Notes: a model not told the origin generated them from the sequence alone. A stretch of 64,000 bases of DNA from Bacillus sp. FJAT-45350 (GCF_002335805.1 NZ_NISU01000001.1:380079-444078), one strand, 5' to 3'. Positions 16,829 to 27,246 are shown, counted from the stretch's first letter. Made by a program: numbers and translations.

Positions 16829-19800
16829 ATGAACGGTTTAAAAAATATTAAAAAGGTATTAGTTGCTAATCGAGGAGAGATAGCAATAAGGATCTTCCGG
16901 GCTTGTACAGAATTACATATTCGAACAGTGGCTGTATATTCAAAAGAAGATACAGGTGCATTCCACAGATATAAAGCGGATGAAGCCTATTTAGTTGGCG
17001 AAGGAAAAAAACCTATTGATGCCTATTTAGATATTGAAGGAATTATTGAAATTGCGAAGCGAAATGATGTTAATGCGATTCACCCGGGTTATGGGTTCTT
17101 GTCTGAAAATATTCAATTTGCTAAAAGATGTGAAGAAGAAGGGATTATTTTTATTGGACCAAAATCAGAGCATCTTGTGATGTTTGGAGACAAGGTGCAA
17201 GCACGTGAGCAAGCGATAAAGGCAGATTTACCAGTAATACCAGGAAGTGATGGACCAGTTAAATCAGTTGAAGATGTGGAAAAGTTCGCTGAAAAACATG
17301 GATATCCTTTTATAATTAAAGCAGCTCTTGGTGGTGGTGGACGAGGTATGAGAATCGTTCGTGAGCCTAAAGAATTAAGGGAGGCATACGACCGAGCGAA
17401 GTCAGAAGCAAAGTCTGCATTTGGTAACGATGAAGCCTATGTAGAAAAGTTCATCGAAAATCCGAAGCATATCGAGGTTCAAATTTTAGCGGACAAGCAT
17501 GGAAATACTGTTCATTTATATGAGAGAGATTGTTCTGTTCAACGTCGCCACCAAAAAGTCGTAGAAGTTGCTCCTAGTGTGTCTATTGATAATCAGCTAA
17601 GAGATAAAATTTGTGACGCAGCGGTCAAGTTAGCTGAGAATGTAAACTATATTAATGCTGGTACAGTTGAATTCCTAGTTACAGAGTCTGGCGAGTTTTT
17701 CTTTATTGAAGTGAATCCTCGTGTACAAGTTGAGCACACAATCACCGAAATGGTCACAGGAATTGATATTGTCCAATCTCAGTTATTTATCGCAGACGGA
17801 GAAGAACTACACAGCAAAGTGATGGGAATACCTAAACAAGAAGAGATTCGTTGTAACGGGTTTGCAATTCAATCGCGTGTAACAACGGAAGACCCTAGTA
17901 ATGGGTTTATGCCTGATACTGGTAAGATTATGGCTTATCGTTCTGGTGGAGGGTTTGGAGTACGTTTAGATGCAGGTAATGGATTTCAAGGAGCTGTTAT
18001 AACCCCTTATTACGATTCATTATTAGTAAAATTATCAACATGGGCACTTTCGTTTGAGCAAGCAGCAGCAAAAATGCAGCGTAACTTGAGGGAGTTTCGT
18101 ATTCGTGGAATTAAAACAAATATAGCATTCTTGGAAAATGTCGTTACTCATGAAAACTTTTTAACGGGTGAATATAATACATCATTTATTGATTCGTCAC
18201 CTGAATTATTCATTTTTCCTAAACGAAAAGACCGTGGGACAAAGATGTTAACATTTATTGGAGAAACAATTATTAATGGCTATCCTGGACTAGAGCAAGT
18301 TAAGAAGCCAGTATTTGATACTCCTGTTGTACCTAACGTGAATTATACTGAACCAATTCAAAGTGGGACTAAGCAGATTCTTGATGAAAAAGGACCAGAT
18401 GGCTTAGCGAAATGGGTTAAGGAGCATAAGGAAGTTTTATTAACTGATACAACATTCCGTGATGCTCATCAATCATTACTAGCAACGAGAGTTCGTACTC
18501 ATGACTTGAAAAAGATTGCAGAGCCAACCGCAAGAATGATTCCTAACCTCTTTTCAATGGAAATGTGGGGAGGAGCGACATATGATGTGGCGATGAGGTT
18601 TTTACACGAAGATCCATGGGAGAGACTGGAAACGTTACGTCAAAAGATGCCAAATCTATTATTTCAAATGCTTCTACGCTCATCAAATGCTGTAGGCTAT
18701 AAAAACTACTCTGATAATTTAATAAAAGAATTTGTTGATAAATCAGCATCTACAGGGATCGATGTCTTCCGTATTTTTGATAGTCTTAACTGGGTTGAAG
18801 GAATGAAATTAACGATTGATGCGGTTCGTCAATCAGGAAAAATTGCAGAAGCATCAGTTTGCTATACTGGTGATATATTAGATTCTAGTCGTACGAAATA
18901 CGACCTAGCATATTACAAAAACGTGGCGAAAGAACTTGAGCAATCTGGTGCACATATCCTTGGAATTAAAGATATGGCAGGGCTATTAAAGCCAGAGGCG
19001 GCTTATCAGCTAATTTCTACTTTAAAAGAGACTATTGATATTCCTATCCATCTTCATACACATGACACAAGTGGAAATGGATTGTTCACGTATTCTAGAG
19101 CAATCGAAGCTGGGGTGGATATTGTAGATGTGGCGGTATCTTCAATGGCAGGTCTTACATCTCAGCCGAGTGCAAATAGTCTTTATTATGCATTAACTGG
19201 TTCCGAACGACAGCCTAATCTTAATGTACAGTCACTAGAGAAGTTAAGTGAGTTCTGGGAAGGTACAAGAAAGTTCTATAATGGCTTTGAAAGTGGAATG
19301 AATGCACCTCATACAGAGGTGTATCAGCATGAAATGCCTGGCGGTCAATATAGTAATTTACAGCAACAAGCTAAGGCAGTTGGGTTAAAAAATCGCTGGG
19401 ATGAAGTTAAGAAAATGTATCGGACTGTAAACGATATGTTTGGTGATGTAGTAAAAGTTACGCCTTCTTCAAAAGTAGTAGGGGATATGGCCTTGTATAT
19501 GGTTCAAAATAACTTAACTGAAACCGATGTAGTTCAACGTGGTGAAAGTCTAGATTTTCCAGATTCGGTAGTAGAATTTTTTGAGGGACAATTAGGTCAA
19601 CCATATCAAGGGTTTCCTGAAGAGTTACAAAAGGTTATCTTAAAAGGAAGAAAACCGATTACATGTAGACCAGGAGAGTTGATGGAGCCAGTTAATTTTG
19701 AAGAATTAAAAGCTACATTATCTGAATCTCTAGAGAGAGAAGTAACTAGCTATGATTTATTAAGTTATGCACTTTACCCTAAAGTATTTATAGACTTCGA

Positions 19801-20278
19801 GCGCTTCCGTGAAATGTTTGGAGATTTATCAGTATTAGATACGCCAACATTCTTCTATGGTTTACGCCTTGGTGAAGAAATTGAAATAGAAATTGAACAA
19901 GGGAAAACATTAATTGTTAAACTTGTCTCTGTTTCAAAAGCTCATGAGGATGGAAATCGAATTGTTTATTTTGAATTAAATGGACAACCTCGTGAAGTTA
20001 TAATAAAAGACCAAAATGTAAAAACATCTGTAATTGCGAAACAAAAGGCAGAGAAGGGTAATCCTAATCAAATCGGTGCATCAATGCCGGGAACAGTAGT
20101 AAAAGTGCTTGTTGTAAAGGGAGACAAAGTGAAAAAAGGTGATCATCTAATGATTACTGAGGCAATGAAAATGGAAACGACGGTGCAAGCACCGTTTGAC
20201 GGTGTCATTAAAGGGCTTCATGTATTGAATGGCGAGGCTATTCAAACAGGTGACCTATTAGTTGAATTAGAATCGTAG
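16829..20278 (+). CDS. pycA: Pyruvate carboxylase
   Basis: 1149-residue biotin enzyme that makes oxaloacetate from pyruvate, bicarbonate and ATP, feeding the TCA cycle and gluconeogenesis. Domains in order: biotin carboxylase (residues about 5-450, starting KKVLVANRGEIAIR and with the glycine-rich AALGGGGRGM ATP-grasp loop), carboxyltransferase (about 530-800, LLTDTTFRDAHQSLLATR), tetramerisation region, and biotinyl domain with the biotin-accepting lysine K1114 in EAMKMET. ATG at 16829 follows AAAGGAGGA; an upstream in-frame ATG lacks a ribosome binding site. Full length. Confidence 0.97.
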   Translation: MNGLKNIKKVLVANRGEIAIRIFRACTELHIRTVAVYSKEDTGAFHRYKADEAYLVGEGKKPIDAYLDIEGIIEIAKRNDVNAIHPGYGFLSENIQFAKRCEEEGIIFIGPKSEHLVMFGDKVQAREQAIKADLPVIPGSDGPVKSVEDVEKFAEKHGYPFIIKAALGGGGRGMRIVREPKELREAYDRAKSEAKSAFGNDEAYVEKFIENPKHIEVQILADKHGNTVHLYERDCSVQRRHQKVVEVAPSVSIDNQLRDKICDAAVKLAENVNYINAGTVEFLVTESGEFFFIEVNPRVQVEHTITEMVTGIDIVQSQLFIADGEELHSKVMGIPKQEEIRCNGFAIQSRVTTEDPSNGFMPDTGKIMAYRSGGGFGVRLDAGNGFQGAVITPYYDSLLVKLSTWALSFEQAAAKMQRNLREFRIRGIKTNIAFLENVVTHENFLTGEYNTSFIDSSPELFIFPKRKDRGTKMLTFIGETIINGYPGLEQVKKPVFDTPVVPNVNYTEPIQSGTKQILDEKGPDGLAKWVKEHKEVLLTDTTFRDAHQSLLATRVRTHDLKKIAEPTARMIPNLFSMEMWGGATYDVAMRFLHEDPWERLETLRQKMPNLLFQMLLRSSNAVGYKNYSDNLIKEFVDKSASTGIDVFRIFDSLNWVEGMKLTIDAVRQSGKIAEASVCYTGDILDSSRTKYDLAYYKNVAKELEQSGAHILGIKDMAGLLKPEAAYQLISTLKETIDIPIHLHTHDTSGNGLFTYSRAIEAGVDIVDVAVSSMAGLTSQPSANSLYYALTGSERQPNLNVQSLEKLSEFWEGTRKFYNGFESGMNAPHTEVYQHEMPGGQYSNLQQQAKAVGLKNRWDEVKKMYRTVNDMFGDVVKVTPSSKVVGDMALYMVQNNLTETDVVQRGESLDFPDSVVEFFEGQLGQPYQGFPEELQKVILKGRKPITCRPGELMEPVNFEELKATLSESLEREVTSYDLLSYALYPKVFIDFERFREMFGDLSVLDTPTFFYGLRLGEEIEIEIEQGKTLIVKLVSVSKAHEDGNRIVYFELNGQPREVIIKDQNVKTSVIAKQKAEKGNPNQIGASMPGTVVKVLVVKGDKVKKGDHLMITEAMKMETTVQAPFDGVIKGLHVLNGEAIQTGDLLVELES

Positions 20279-20341
20279 ATAAAATAATTACCTTGATTAT
20301 AGTCTGATATATTGGAGTGAGAATGGCTAGAGAAAAATAAT

Positions 20342-20819
20342 CATGGTATCCATCTTCATATTTTGTACGGAAATTTAGAGCAATTTCTACAAATGCTTGT
20401 TACATCTATATCCAATTTAACGAGAGTGTATTTTAATGAAGATAAGGTAGGTAGGGGAGCAATAAGGGATACAAAGGCTAGAAATTATTTCTCGATAAAT
20501 AATATAGAAGTTCATAGTTTTTTTGATGCTCATTTAGTTGAACCTGAAAGTGTTGTAAAGAAGGATGGAACACCTTATAAAGTGTTTACTCCTTATTATC
20601 GAGACTTTCAGCATATTTAATCCGATTACTCAAGGGAAACGTTTCGATCCAAATGCAGAGTACATTAAGAAATATGTTAAAGAGCTCGAGGATGTTGAAC
20701 TTAATGCAATTCATTCTCCTAACAATGATGTGAATAGAGGACAATATCCACCCCAGGTTATTGACCATAAAGAACAAAGAGTGAAGGCAATTAATTTATT
20801 TAAACACCTAACTGGATAA
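20342..20819 (+). pseudogene. Remnant of a DNA photolyase/cryptochrome gene, internally deleted and frameshifted
   Basis: Two photolyase pieces lie side by side in different frames. The first (to about 20620) encodes part of the N-terminal alpha/beta domain (RVYFNED, NIEVHSFFDAHLVEPESV, KDGTPYKVFTPYYRDF). The second (about 20605-20819) encodes the extreme C-terminus (FNPITQGKRFDPNAEYI, VKELEDVELNAIH, YPPQVIDHKEQR). The several hundred residues normally between them, including the FAD-binding core, are gone; the frame shifts at the junction near 20605-20615, and the first roughly 80 codons are missing too. It cannot make an active CPD photolyase. Confidence 0.85.
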
Positions 20820-20834
20820 TTGTTCGATAAAATA

Positions 20835-20873
20835 AAAAGAGTGAAGCAATTGGAAAGTTGCTTCACTCTTTTC
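20835..20873. terminator. Bidirectional terminator between photolyase remnant and ctaA
   Basis: 15-bp stem AAAAGAGTGAAGCAA with TTGCTTCACTCTTTT, 8-nt loop; A-run on one side and T-run on the other, serving ctaA (minus) and the plus-strand remnant. Confidence 0.8.
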
Positions 20874-20883
20874 TATTGATTTA

Positions 20884-21780
20884 TTAATTTTGTGGCTTTC
20901 TAAACAATACCATCGTCAAATAGGATAATGCAGTAAATAATAAGCAAATAAGTAGAGCGTGGAACATTGCAGTTACTAAGGAATTTCCAGTGTAGATAAT
21001 AGAGATACCACTAATAACTTGTCCTAATACTAGGATGAACGCGATAATACTACCATAAAATAGAGTTAATTCATGTTTGTATTTCTTAATTGTTATTATA
21101 AAGAGAACGACAATAAGAATAAACATAACAATTCCGAAGACACGATGCATAAAGTGAGCACCTACAGGACCACTTAAACCAGGGAATAGTTGTCCATTAC
21201 ATAAAGGGAAGTCACCACAAGCAAGAGTAGCGTGTGTATGTTTTACATATGCTCCTGTGTAAATTGCTAAATAACAGTATATAATGACAAAGTAAACATA
21301 ATTGCGATAGCCTTTACTTACTAGAGGAGCAGGTACTTTTTGTTTTCCATCTTCAAAAGCTAGTACTGTTAATAAAACAACAGTTGCTAGTGATAGGGAC
21401 GAAATTCCAAAGTGTAGGGCAAGTATTGCACTTGATTGTCCAAATACAACAGCACCAGCGCCTAGTAGACCTTGGAAGATGATAAAGAACACAGCCATAA
21501 TTGATAAAAATTTTGTTTCGCGGAGATGTGATAACTTTTTCCAAGCCCATATTGCTAGAATGATTACCATTAACCCTAATAATCCGGAAACAACACGATG
21601 GCTATACTCAATAATTGTTTCAATTGCAGGAGAAGTAGGGATAACTTCACCGAAACATAAAGGCCAAGAGGCACCGCAACCCTCACCAGAACCCGTTTTG
21701 GTGACAAGTGCTCCTTGCATTAGAACAATAAGCATACCGATTGATGTGATTACACCATAAATCTTTAATAATCTGTGCAC
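20884..21780 (-). CDS. ctaA: Heme A synthase CtaA
   Basis: Integral membrane protein of about 298 residues with eight predicted helices that converts heme O to heme A for cytochrome oxidase. The conserved cysteine pair is in SGEGCGASWPLCFGE, the heme-ligand histidines are in EYSHR and later FMHR, and a second cysteine pair is in TLACGDFPLCNG. I use the GTG at 21780 because AGGTGA precedes it at normal spacing and the N-terminus then aligns with B. subtilis CtaA; a GTG three codons earlier is possible. Divergent from ctaB as in B. subtilis. Confidence 0.95.
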   Translation of the reverse strand: MHRLLKIYGVITSIGMLIVLMQGALVTKTGSGEGCGASWPLCFGEVIPTSPAIETIIEYSHRVVSGLLGLMVIILAIWAWKKLSHLRETKFLSIMAVFFIIFQGLLGAGAVVFGQSSAILALHFGISSLSLATVVLLTVLAFEDGKQKVPAPLVSKGYRNYVYFVIIYCYLAIYTGAYVKHTHATLACGDFPLCNGQLFPGLSGPVGAHFMHRVFGIVMFILIVVLFIITIKKYKHELTLFYGSIIAFILVLGQVISGISIIYTGNSLVTAMFHALLICLLFTALSYLTMVLFRKPQN

Positions 21781-21867
21781 TATCTTCACCTAACCTTATA
21801 TAAGAATAAAATTTCTATTACAATAAACTCATAAATTATCTTAAAAATAATAGTGATAAAAGTCAAT

Positions 21868-21919
21868 TTTTGAAGAATGAACTTTTTATGTATACTATTA
21901 AATGTGAATAAAATGTGAA
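21868..21919 (+). promoter_or_regulatory. Possible ctaB-operon promoter with ResD-like ATGTGAA repeats
   Basis: In the ctaA-ctaB intergenic region there is TTGAAG followed after 15-17 bp by TATACT/TACTAT, and just behind it two direct copies of ATGTGAA (21902-21908 and 21913-21919). ResD, which controls ctaA/ctaB in B. subtilis, binds TTTGTGAAT-like sequences, so these are candidate sites; this is inference from motif similarity. Confidence 0.35.
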
Positions 21920-22056
21920 ACTTATGATTTTGATGAAACTCAGTAGATTTTGATATATAATGTGTTTAGAGTATAGGCATAGGTCTGTTTACTCATAAAA
22001 AAATACTTTTCTAGGAAAGAGTTGCAATGTAATCCTATGAAGGGGGTGAGAACTGA

Positions 22057-22998
22057 ATGAACAAAACCAACACTGCGATTGGGGCAACAAACGTAATTAA
22101 TTCGACAAATACCAGTAATTCCATACAAGTTTCTCAGCAAAAATCATGGAAAGATTACTTAACTCTTGCTAAGATGGGTATAGTCACCTCGAATCTTATT
22201 ACAACGTTTGCCGGTTTATTTTTAGCAGCAAAGTATACGGGGGTTAGTTTGTCAGATAACTTGCACATTGTTTTATTTGCACTTGTCGGTGCAGCTCTAG
22301 TAATGGCAGGTGGATGTACACTAAATAACTTCATTGATAGAGACATCGATCCAATTATGGAGAGAACGAAGGAGAGACCGTCAGTAACTGGCAGGTTCCA
22401 ACCTAATCAAATTCTTTGGGTAGGCATAATACAATCAGCTCTAGGTATATTACTTCTATATTTAACAACACCTGTTGCTGGATTAATAGGTATAATTGGT
22501 TTACTCGTTTATGTCGTTATCTATACTATGTGGCTAAAACGAACTCATTCATTGAACACGATTGCAGGGAGTGTCTCTGGCGCAGTACCCCCACTTATTG
22601 GCTGGGCTGCTGTTGATCCAGGTTTGCATACATTCGCATGGGTTTTATTTTTTATTATGTTCCTTTGGCAACCGCCACACTTCTTAGCGTTGGCTATGAA
22701 GCGTTGTGAAGAATACCGTGCAGCGGGGATACCTATGTTACCGGTTGTAGCAGGGTTTGAAATAACGAAGAGGCAAATGGTTGTTTATGTGGCTGCTCTC
22801 ATTCCAGTATCATTAATGTTATACTCATTTGGGATGGTGTACTCAATAATTGCAGCTATTCTTGGAATTGGTTGGTTAATCCTTGGATTTGCAGGGTTCA
22901 AAATGAAAGACGATATTAAATGGGCTAGACTCATGTTCGTTTACTCTTTGAACTATTTAACCATTATTTTTGTTCTTATGGTCATTGTCCACATATAG
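22057..22998 (+). CDS. ctaB: Protoheme IX farnesyltransferase (heme O synthase) CtaB
   Basis: 313-residue UbiA-type prenyltransferase that attaches farnesyl to heme B to make heme O, the substrate of CtaA. Conserved aspartate-rich prenyl-diphosphate site [15 protein letters not shown] and the second loop [14 protein letters not shown] are present, with seven to nine membrane helices. The first 30 residues are a Ser/Thr/Asn-rich extension. ATG with GAAGGGGGTGA upstream. Heads the ctaB-C-D-E-F gene series. Confidence 0.96.
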   Translation: MNKTNTAIGATNVINSTNTSNSIQVSQQKSWKDYLTLAKMGIVTSNLITTFAGLFLAAKYTGVSLSDNLHIVLFALVGAALVMAGGCTLNNFIDRDIDPIMERTKERPSVTGRFQPNQILWVGIIQSALGILLLYLTTPVAGLIGIIGLLVYVVIYTMWLKRTHSLNTIAGSVSGAVPPLIGWAAVDPGLHTFAWVLFFIMFLWQPPHFLALAMKRCEEYRAAGIPMLPVVAGFEITKRQMVVYVAALIPVSLMLYSFGMVYSIIAAILGIGWLILGFAGFKMKDDIKWARLMFVYSLNYLTIIFVLMVIVHI

Positions 22999-23087
22999 AT
23001 AGAGTACCTATGAGGGGGATAGTGACTGTAAAATATTAATTAGACAGTAGTGAAAACTACTTAGCGAAAGTGAGGTTTGATTGTCAG

Positions 23088-24104
23088 ATGAAAAATTGGA
23101 AAAATGCATGGCGTTTTTTACCGCTCTCACTAGTCGTTTTATTCTTAGCTGGGTGTGGTGAAGAGAACCTAACTGCCCTAGATCCTAAAGGTCCGCAGGC
23201 GGCATGGTTATTAGACAATATGATGTTGTCAGTTTATGTCATGACCTTTGTAAGTGTAGTTGTATTTGCAATCTTCTTTATCATTCTTGCAAAGTTCAGA
23301 AGAAAACCTGGTGATGATACCTACCCAAAACAGGTAGAAGGGAATCATACACTAGAGATTATTTGGACAGCTATTCCGATTCTATTATTAGCAATCTTAG
23401 CTGTACCTACTGTAACAGGTACTTTCATGTTGGCAGATACTGAGCCGGAAGGTGAACATACAGTAGAGATTAAGGTAACAGGTCATCAATTTTGGTGGCA
23501 GTTTGATTACGAAGGTGAAGGATTCACTGCTGGTCAAGATGTTTACATTCCAGTTGGTGAGAAGGTAATCTTTGAATTACATGCATCAGATGTTCAGCAT
23601 TCATTCTGGGTGCCTGCACTTGGTGGTAAAGTCGATAATGTTCCTGGTATTACAAACCACTTATGGTTAATTGCTGATGAGCCAGGAATATACAAGGGTA
23701 AATGTGCAGAGCTATGTGGTCCTGAACATGCTCTTATGGATTTTAAAGTAGTTGCTTTAGATCGTCCTGATTATGATGCTTGGGTAGAAGGTATGCTTGC
23801 TGCTACTGGAGAGTCAGAAGATACTTTTGCACAACAAGGTTATGAAGTATTCCAAAACAATGGATGTATTGGATGTCATGCTGTTAGTGGAACAGGAACA
23901 GCTGCTGGTCCTACATTAACAAATTTTGGAGAGCGTACGGTTGTTGCTGGGTACTTAGAGTACACAGAAGAGAACTTAGAAGCTTGGATTCGTGACCCAG
24001 AATCATTGAAGCAAGGTAACAACATGCCAGGTTACCCACAACTTAGTGATGATGACATGGCTGCATTAATTGCATACTTAAATTCACTCAAGGTTCTTGA
24101 GTAA
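23088..24104 (+). CDS. ctaC: Cytochrome caa3 oxidase subunit II with fused cytochrome c, CtaC
   Basis: 338-residue lipoprotein subunit of the terminal oxidase. Lipobox LAGC follows a hydrophobic signal; two membrane helices follow; then the CuA cupredoxin domain with CAELCGPEHALM (Cys, Cys, His, Met ligands). The C-terminus is a cytochrome c domain with CIGCH and a methionine ligand in NNMPGYP, which marks the caa3 type that takes electrons directly from cytochrome c. ATG at 23088 gives the standard lipoprotein N-terminus; a GTG six codons earlier is the alternative. Confidence 0.95.
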   Translation: MKNWKNAWRFLPLSLVVLFLAGCGEENLTALDPKGPQAAWLLDNMMLSVYVMTFVSVVVFAIFFIILAKFRRKPGDDTYPKQVEGNHTLEIIWTAIPILLLAILAVPTVTGTFMLADTEPEGEHTVEIKVTGHQFWWQFDYEGEGFTAGQDVYIPVGEKVIFELHASDVQHSFWVPALGGKVDNVPGITNHLWLIADEPGIYKGKCAELCGPEHALMDFKVVALDRPDYDAWVEGMLAATGESEDTFAQQGYEVFQNNGCIGCHAVSGTGTAAGPTLTNFGERTVVAGYLEYTEENLEAWIRDPESLKQGNNMPGYPQLSDDDMAALIAYLNSLKVLE

Positions 24105-24133
24105 AATTTTCTTATAAAAAGGAGGTAAACCAA

Positions 24134-25999
24134 TTGGCTTCTAAAACAGCTCAAAAAAGCGTTTTATGGGACTGGTTAACGACCGTAGACCATAAAAAGA
24201 TCGCTATAATGTACTTAATAGCTGGTACGCTTTATCTAGTTCAAGCCGGCGTTATGGCTTTACTAATGCGTATTCAACTTATGTACCCTGAAAATACATT
24301 CTTAAGTGGTCAAACATTTAATGAATTGGTAACAATGCATGGAACGGTTATGTTATTCTTTGTAGCCGCACCACTATTGTTTGCCTTTATGAACTATATT
24401 ATTCCGTTACAAATTGGTGCTCGTGACGTAGCATTCCCATTTGTTAACGCACTTGGTTTTTGGATTTATTTCTTTGGTGCTTTACTAACTAGTTTAAGTT
24501 GGTTCATGGGTGGAGGAGCAGATGCTGGATGGACTGCTTATGTTCCACTGGCCGGTGGTGATTATGCTGGACTTGGATTAGACTTTTATGTTATCGGTTT
24601 ACAGGTTGCTGGTATCGGTACATTATTATCAGCTATTAACTTCTTAGTAACAATTGTTAACATGCGTGCTCCTGGTATGACTATGATGCGTTTACCATTG
24701 TTCGTCTGGACATCATTCGTATCTTCAATGCTAATTCTATTCGCATTCACACCATTAGCTGCCGGTCTTGCGTTACTAATGCTTGATCGTATTTTCGACG
24801 CACAGTATTTCATTCCTGATATGGGTGGTAATGTTGTACTTTGGCAACATATCTTCTGGATTTTTGGTCACCCAGAAGTTTATATCTTAGTTTTACCGGC
24901 ATTTGGTATTATTTCTGAAGTATTACCAGCTTTCTCAAGAAAGCGTCTATTTGGTTACACAGCAATGGTTTTTGCTACATTAATTATCGCATTCTTAGGA
25001 TTCATGGTTTGGGCTCACCATATGTTTACAGTTGGTATGGGACCAATCGCGAACTCTATCTTTGCTGTAGCTACAATGACAATTGCTGTACCTACAGGTA
25101 TTAAGATCTTTAACTGGCTATTCACGATGTGGGGCGGTAAGCTTACATTTAACACAGCAATGTTATTTGCGGCTTCTTTTGTACCAACATTCGTACTTGG
25201 TGGGGTAACAGGTGTAATGCTTTCTATGGCACCAGTTGACCACTTATACCATGATACGTATTTCGTAGTAGCTCACTTCCACTACATCATTGTTGGTGGT
25301 ATCGTTCTAGCAATTTTTGCAGGTTTATTCTATTGGTATCCAAAAATGTTTGGTCACATGCTAAACGAAACTTTAGGTCAGATTTTCTTCTGGACGTTCT
25401 ATGTTGGATTCCATTTAACATTCTTAATACAGCATTTCTTAGGTTTAATGGGTATGCCACGTCGTGTTTACACGTACTTAGCAGACCAAGGTTTAGACAC
25501 CTTTAACTTTATTAGTACGATTGGTACGTTCTTAATGGCAATCGCAGTTGTTATTTTAGTTATTAACGTTATTTATTCAGCATTTAAAGGAGAGCGTGTT
25601 ACAGTTGCAGATCCATGGGATGCTCGTACTTTAGAGTGGGCAACTCCTACACCAGTTCCTGAGTATAACTTTGCACAGACTCCAATCGTTCGTTCTCTAG
25701 ATCCTCTATTTTATGAGAAAGTTCATGGAGACGGAAAAATGAAGCCAGCTGAGCCGATTGCTCCAATTCATATGCCTAATGGTTCAATTGTTCCATTTAT
25801 TATGTCTGTTGGATTATTCTTCTTAGGTTTAGGTTTTGTTATGATGAGTCCTTATATGGAAAATCCAATTGTTCCACCAATTGCGGTTATCATTTTTGGT
25901 GCTGCTATAACTGTAGGTTCTTTATTAACTCGTTCAATTAAAGAAGACCATGGATATTACATTCCAGTTGAAGAAATTAAAGAGAAGGAGGTAAGCTAA
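24134..25999 (+). CDS. ctaD: Cytochrome caa3 oxidase subunit I, CtaD
   Basis: 621-residue heme-copper oxidase catalytic subunit holding low-spin heme, high-spin heme A and CuB, and pumping protons. Motifs: MHGTVMLFF (low-spin heme ligand), GHPEVYILVLPAFG (CuB and cross-linked Tyr), WAHHMFTVG (CuB histidines) and HFHYIIVGG (heme ligands). Twelve core helices plus C-terminal extension. TTG start at 24134 is fixed by AAGGAGGT upstream. Confidence 0.97.
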   Translation: MASKTAQKSVLWDWLTTVDHKKIAIMYLIAGTLYLVQAGVMALLMRIQLMYPENTFLSGQTFNELVTMHGTVMLFFVAAPLLFAFMNYIIPLQIGARDVAFPFVNALGFWIYFFGALLTSLSWFMGGGADAGWTAYVPLAGGDYAGLGLDFYVIGLQVAGIGTLLSAINFLVTIVNMRAPGMTMMRLPLFVWTSFVSSMLILFAFTPLAAGLALLMLDRIFDAQYFIPDMGGNVVLWQHIFWIFGHPEVYILVLPAFGIISEVLPAFSRKRLFGYTAMVFATLIIAFLGFMVWAHHMFTVGMGPIANSIFAVATMTIAVPTGIKIFNWLFTMWGGKLTFNTAMLFAASFVPTFVLGGVTGVMLSMAPVDHLYHDTYFVVAHFHYIIVGGIVLAIFAGLFYWYPKMFGHMLNETLGQIFFWTFYVGFHLTFLIQHFLGLMGMPRRVYTYLADQGLDTFNFISTIGTFLMAIAVVILVINVIYSAFKGERVTVADPWDARTLEWATPTPVPEYNFAQTPIVRSLDPLFYEKVHGDGKMKPAEPIAPIHMPNGSIVPFIMSVGLFFLGLGFVMMSPYMENPIVPPIAVIIFGAAITVGSLLTRSIKEDHGYYIPVEEIKEKEVS

Positions 26000-26001
26000 C
26001 T

Positions 26002-26622
26002 ATGGCAGGACATGTTGATACGTCAAAGGGGCTTCCTTCTCATCCTGAGAGAGCGACGCTCGAAGGTAAAAATAAATTCTTAGGTTTCTGGTTCTTCCTT
26101 GGTGGAGAAACAATTCTATTTGCAACATTCTTTGGTACGTATTTAGGACTACGTAATGGTATTGCTGATGGTCCAGCTTCACATGAAATCTTTGCTTTAC
26201 CACTTGTATTTATCATGACAATGTTACTTTTAACAAGTTCATTAACAAGTGTAATAGCAATGACTGCAATGAAGAAAAATAAGTTTGGGGCTCTAAAGCT
26301 TTGGATGTGGATCACAGTTTTACTTGGTTTAGCATTCTTAGGCTTTGAGATTTATGAATTCTATGAGTATGTACATCACTATGGTTTAGGATTCACAACG
26401 AGTGCTTTTGCTTCTTCATTCTATACGCTTGTTGGTTTACATGGTGCCCACGTAGCCTTTGGTCTAGGCTGGATTATCACGTTATTAATTCGTTATAACA
26501 ACAGTGGAATTACATTAACAAATGCACCTAAGTTCTATGTTGCAAGTTTATACTGGCACTTTATCGACGTAGTGTGGGTATTCATCTTCACTGTTGTATA
26601 TCTTATGGGAGTAGGAGGTTGA
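26002..26622 (+). CDS. ctaE: Cytochrome caa3 oxidase subunit III, CtaE
   Basis: 206-residue subunit III with five predicted membrane helices; GFWFFLGGETILFATFFGTYL at the start of the membrane part and LHGAHVAFG, YWHFIDVVWVFIF are family signatures. It stabilises subunit I. Start two bases after the ctaD stop, with GGAGGTAAG inside the end of ctaD, so the two are coupled. Confidence 0.95.
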   Translation: MAGHVDTSKGLPSHPERATLEGKNKFLGFWFFLGGETILFATFFGTYLGLRNGIADGPASHEIFALPLVFIMTMLLLTSSLTSVIAMTAMKKNKFGALKLWMWITVLLGLAFLGFEIYEFYEYVHHYGLGFTTSAFASSFYTLVGLHGAHVAFGLGWIITLLIRYNNSGITLTNAPKFYVASLYWHFIDVVWVFIFTVVYLMGVGG

Positions 26623-26626
26623 TCAT

Positions 26627-26971
26627 ATGGCAGATAACTTAAGTCAATCATTTTCTAAAAGTGCAATGACGGAAGAAGAAGTGATGAATACGAATAAGGA
26701 AATCAAAAAGCAATATGTAGCATTTGCTTTAATGATTTTTCTAACAGTAATTGCGTTTCTAGCTGTCGGAAGCGATATGATACCTGGTTCGTTTGCTATT
26801 CCATTTATTCTGTTATTAGCAGTAGTTCAGTTTCTTTTGCAAATGCTTTATTTCATGCATCTTAAAGATAAAGATCATGGGTGGGCAAGTGCATTCATCG
26901 TGTCAGGAGTTGTAATTGCAATTCCTACGGTTGCAGCATTAATCCTACTTCTAGGTATTGTAAAATACTAA
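26627..26971 (+). CDS. ctaF: Cytochrome caa3 oxidase subunit IV, CtaF
   Basis: 114-residue small subunit with a charged N-terminal part and three membrane helices; LYFMHLKDKDHGW is typical of subunit IV. Four bases after the ctaE stop with GGAGGTTG as ribosome binding site. Last gene of the tight oxidase series, followed by a terminator. Confidence 0.92.
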   Translation: MADNLSQSFSKSAMTEEEVMNTNKEIKKQYVAFALMIFLTVIAFLAVGSDMIPGSFAIPFILLLAVVQFLLQMLYFMHLKDKDHGWASAFIVSGVVIAIPTVAALILLLGIVKY

Positions 26972-26980
26972 AAAAGTACA

Positions 26981-27013
26981 AAAATCCCCTACCAGTTTCG
27001 GTGGGGGATTTTA
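26981..27013 (+). terminator. Terminator after ctaF
   Basis: AATCCCCTACC / GGTGGGGGATT hairpin followed by TTTAATT; ends the ctaB-F transcript. Confidence 0.8.
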
Positions 27014-27246
27014 ATTATGAAGTTTGAATTATGAATTTTGAAATACTACGTTGTTAACCATATAGTATTGAATGAGAAGAATTCAATAAGTAGCAATTAT
27101 AGTTTTTTTGAAATTTATTTTACGTTATTAAATGTTCATATTATTGTCGGATAGTTTGCTCTTCAAGCTCGTGTTTGTTAATCTATTTAGTGTATAATAT
27201 ATGTACAAGTTGCCTTTATTGATCAAAACTTTGGAGGGTGAAAAAG

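Noticed and set aside
20342..20819. Two separate small genes at the photolyase remnant
   Set aside because: Both pieces match different ends of one photolyase and neither has a plausible start with a ribosome binding site.
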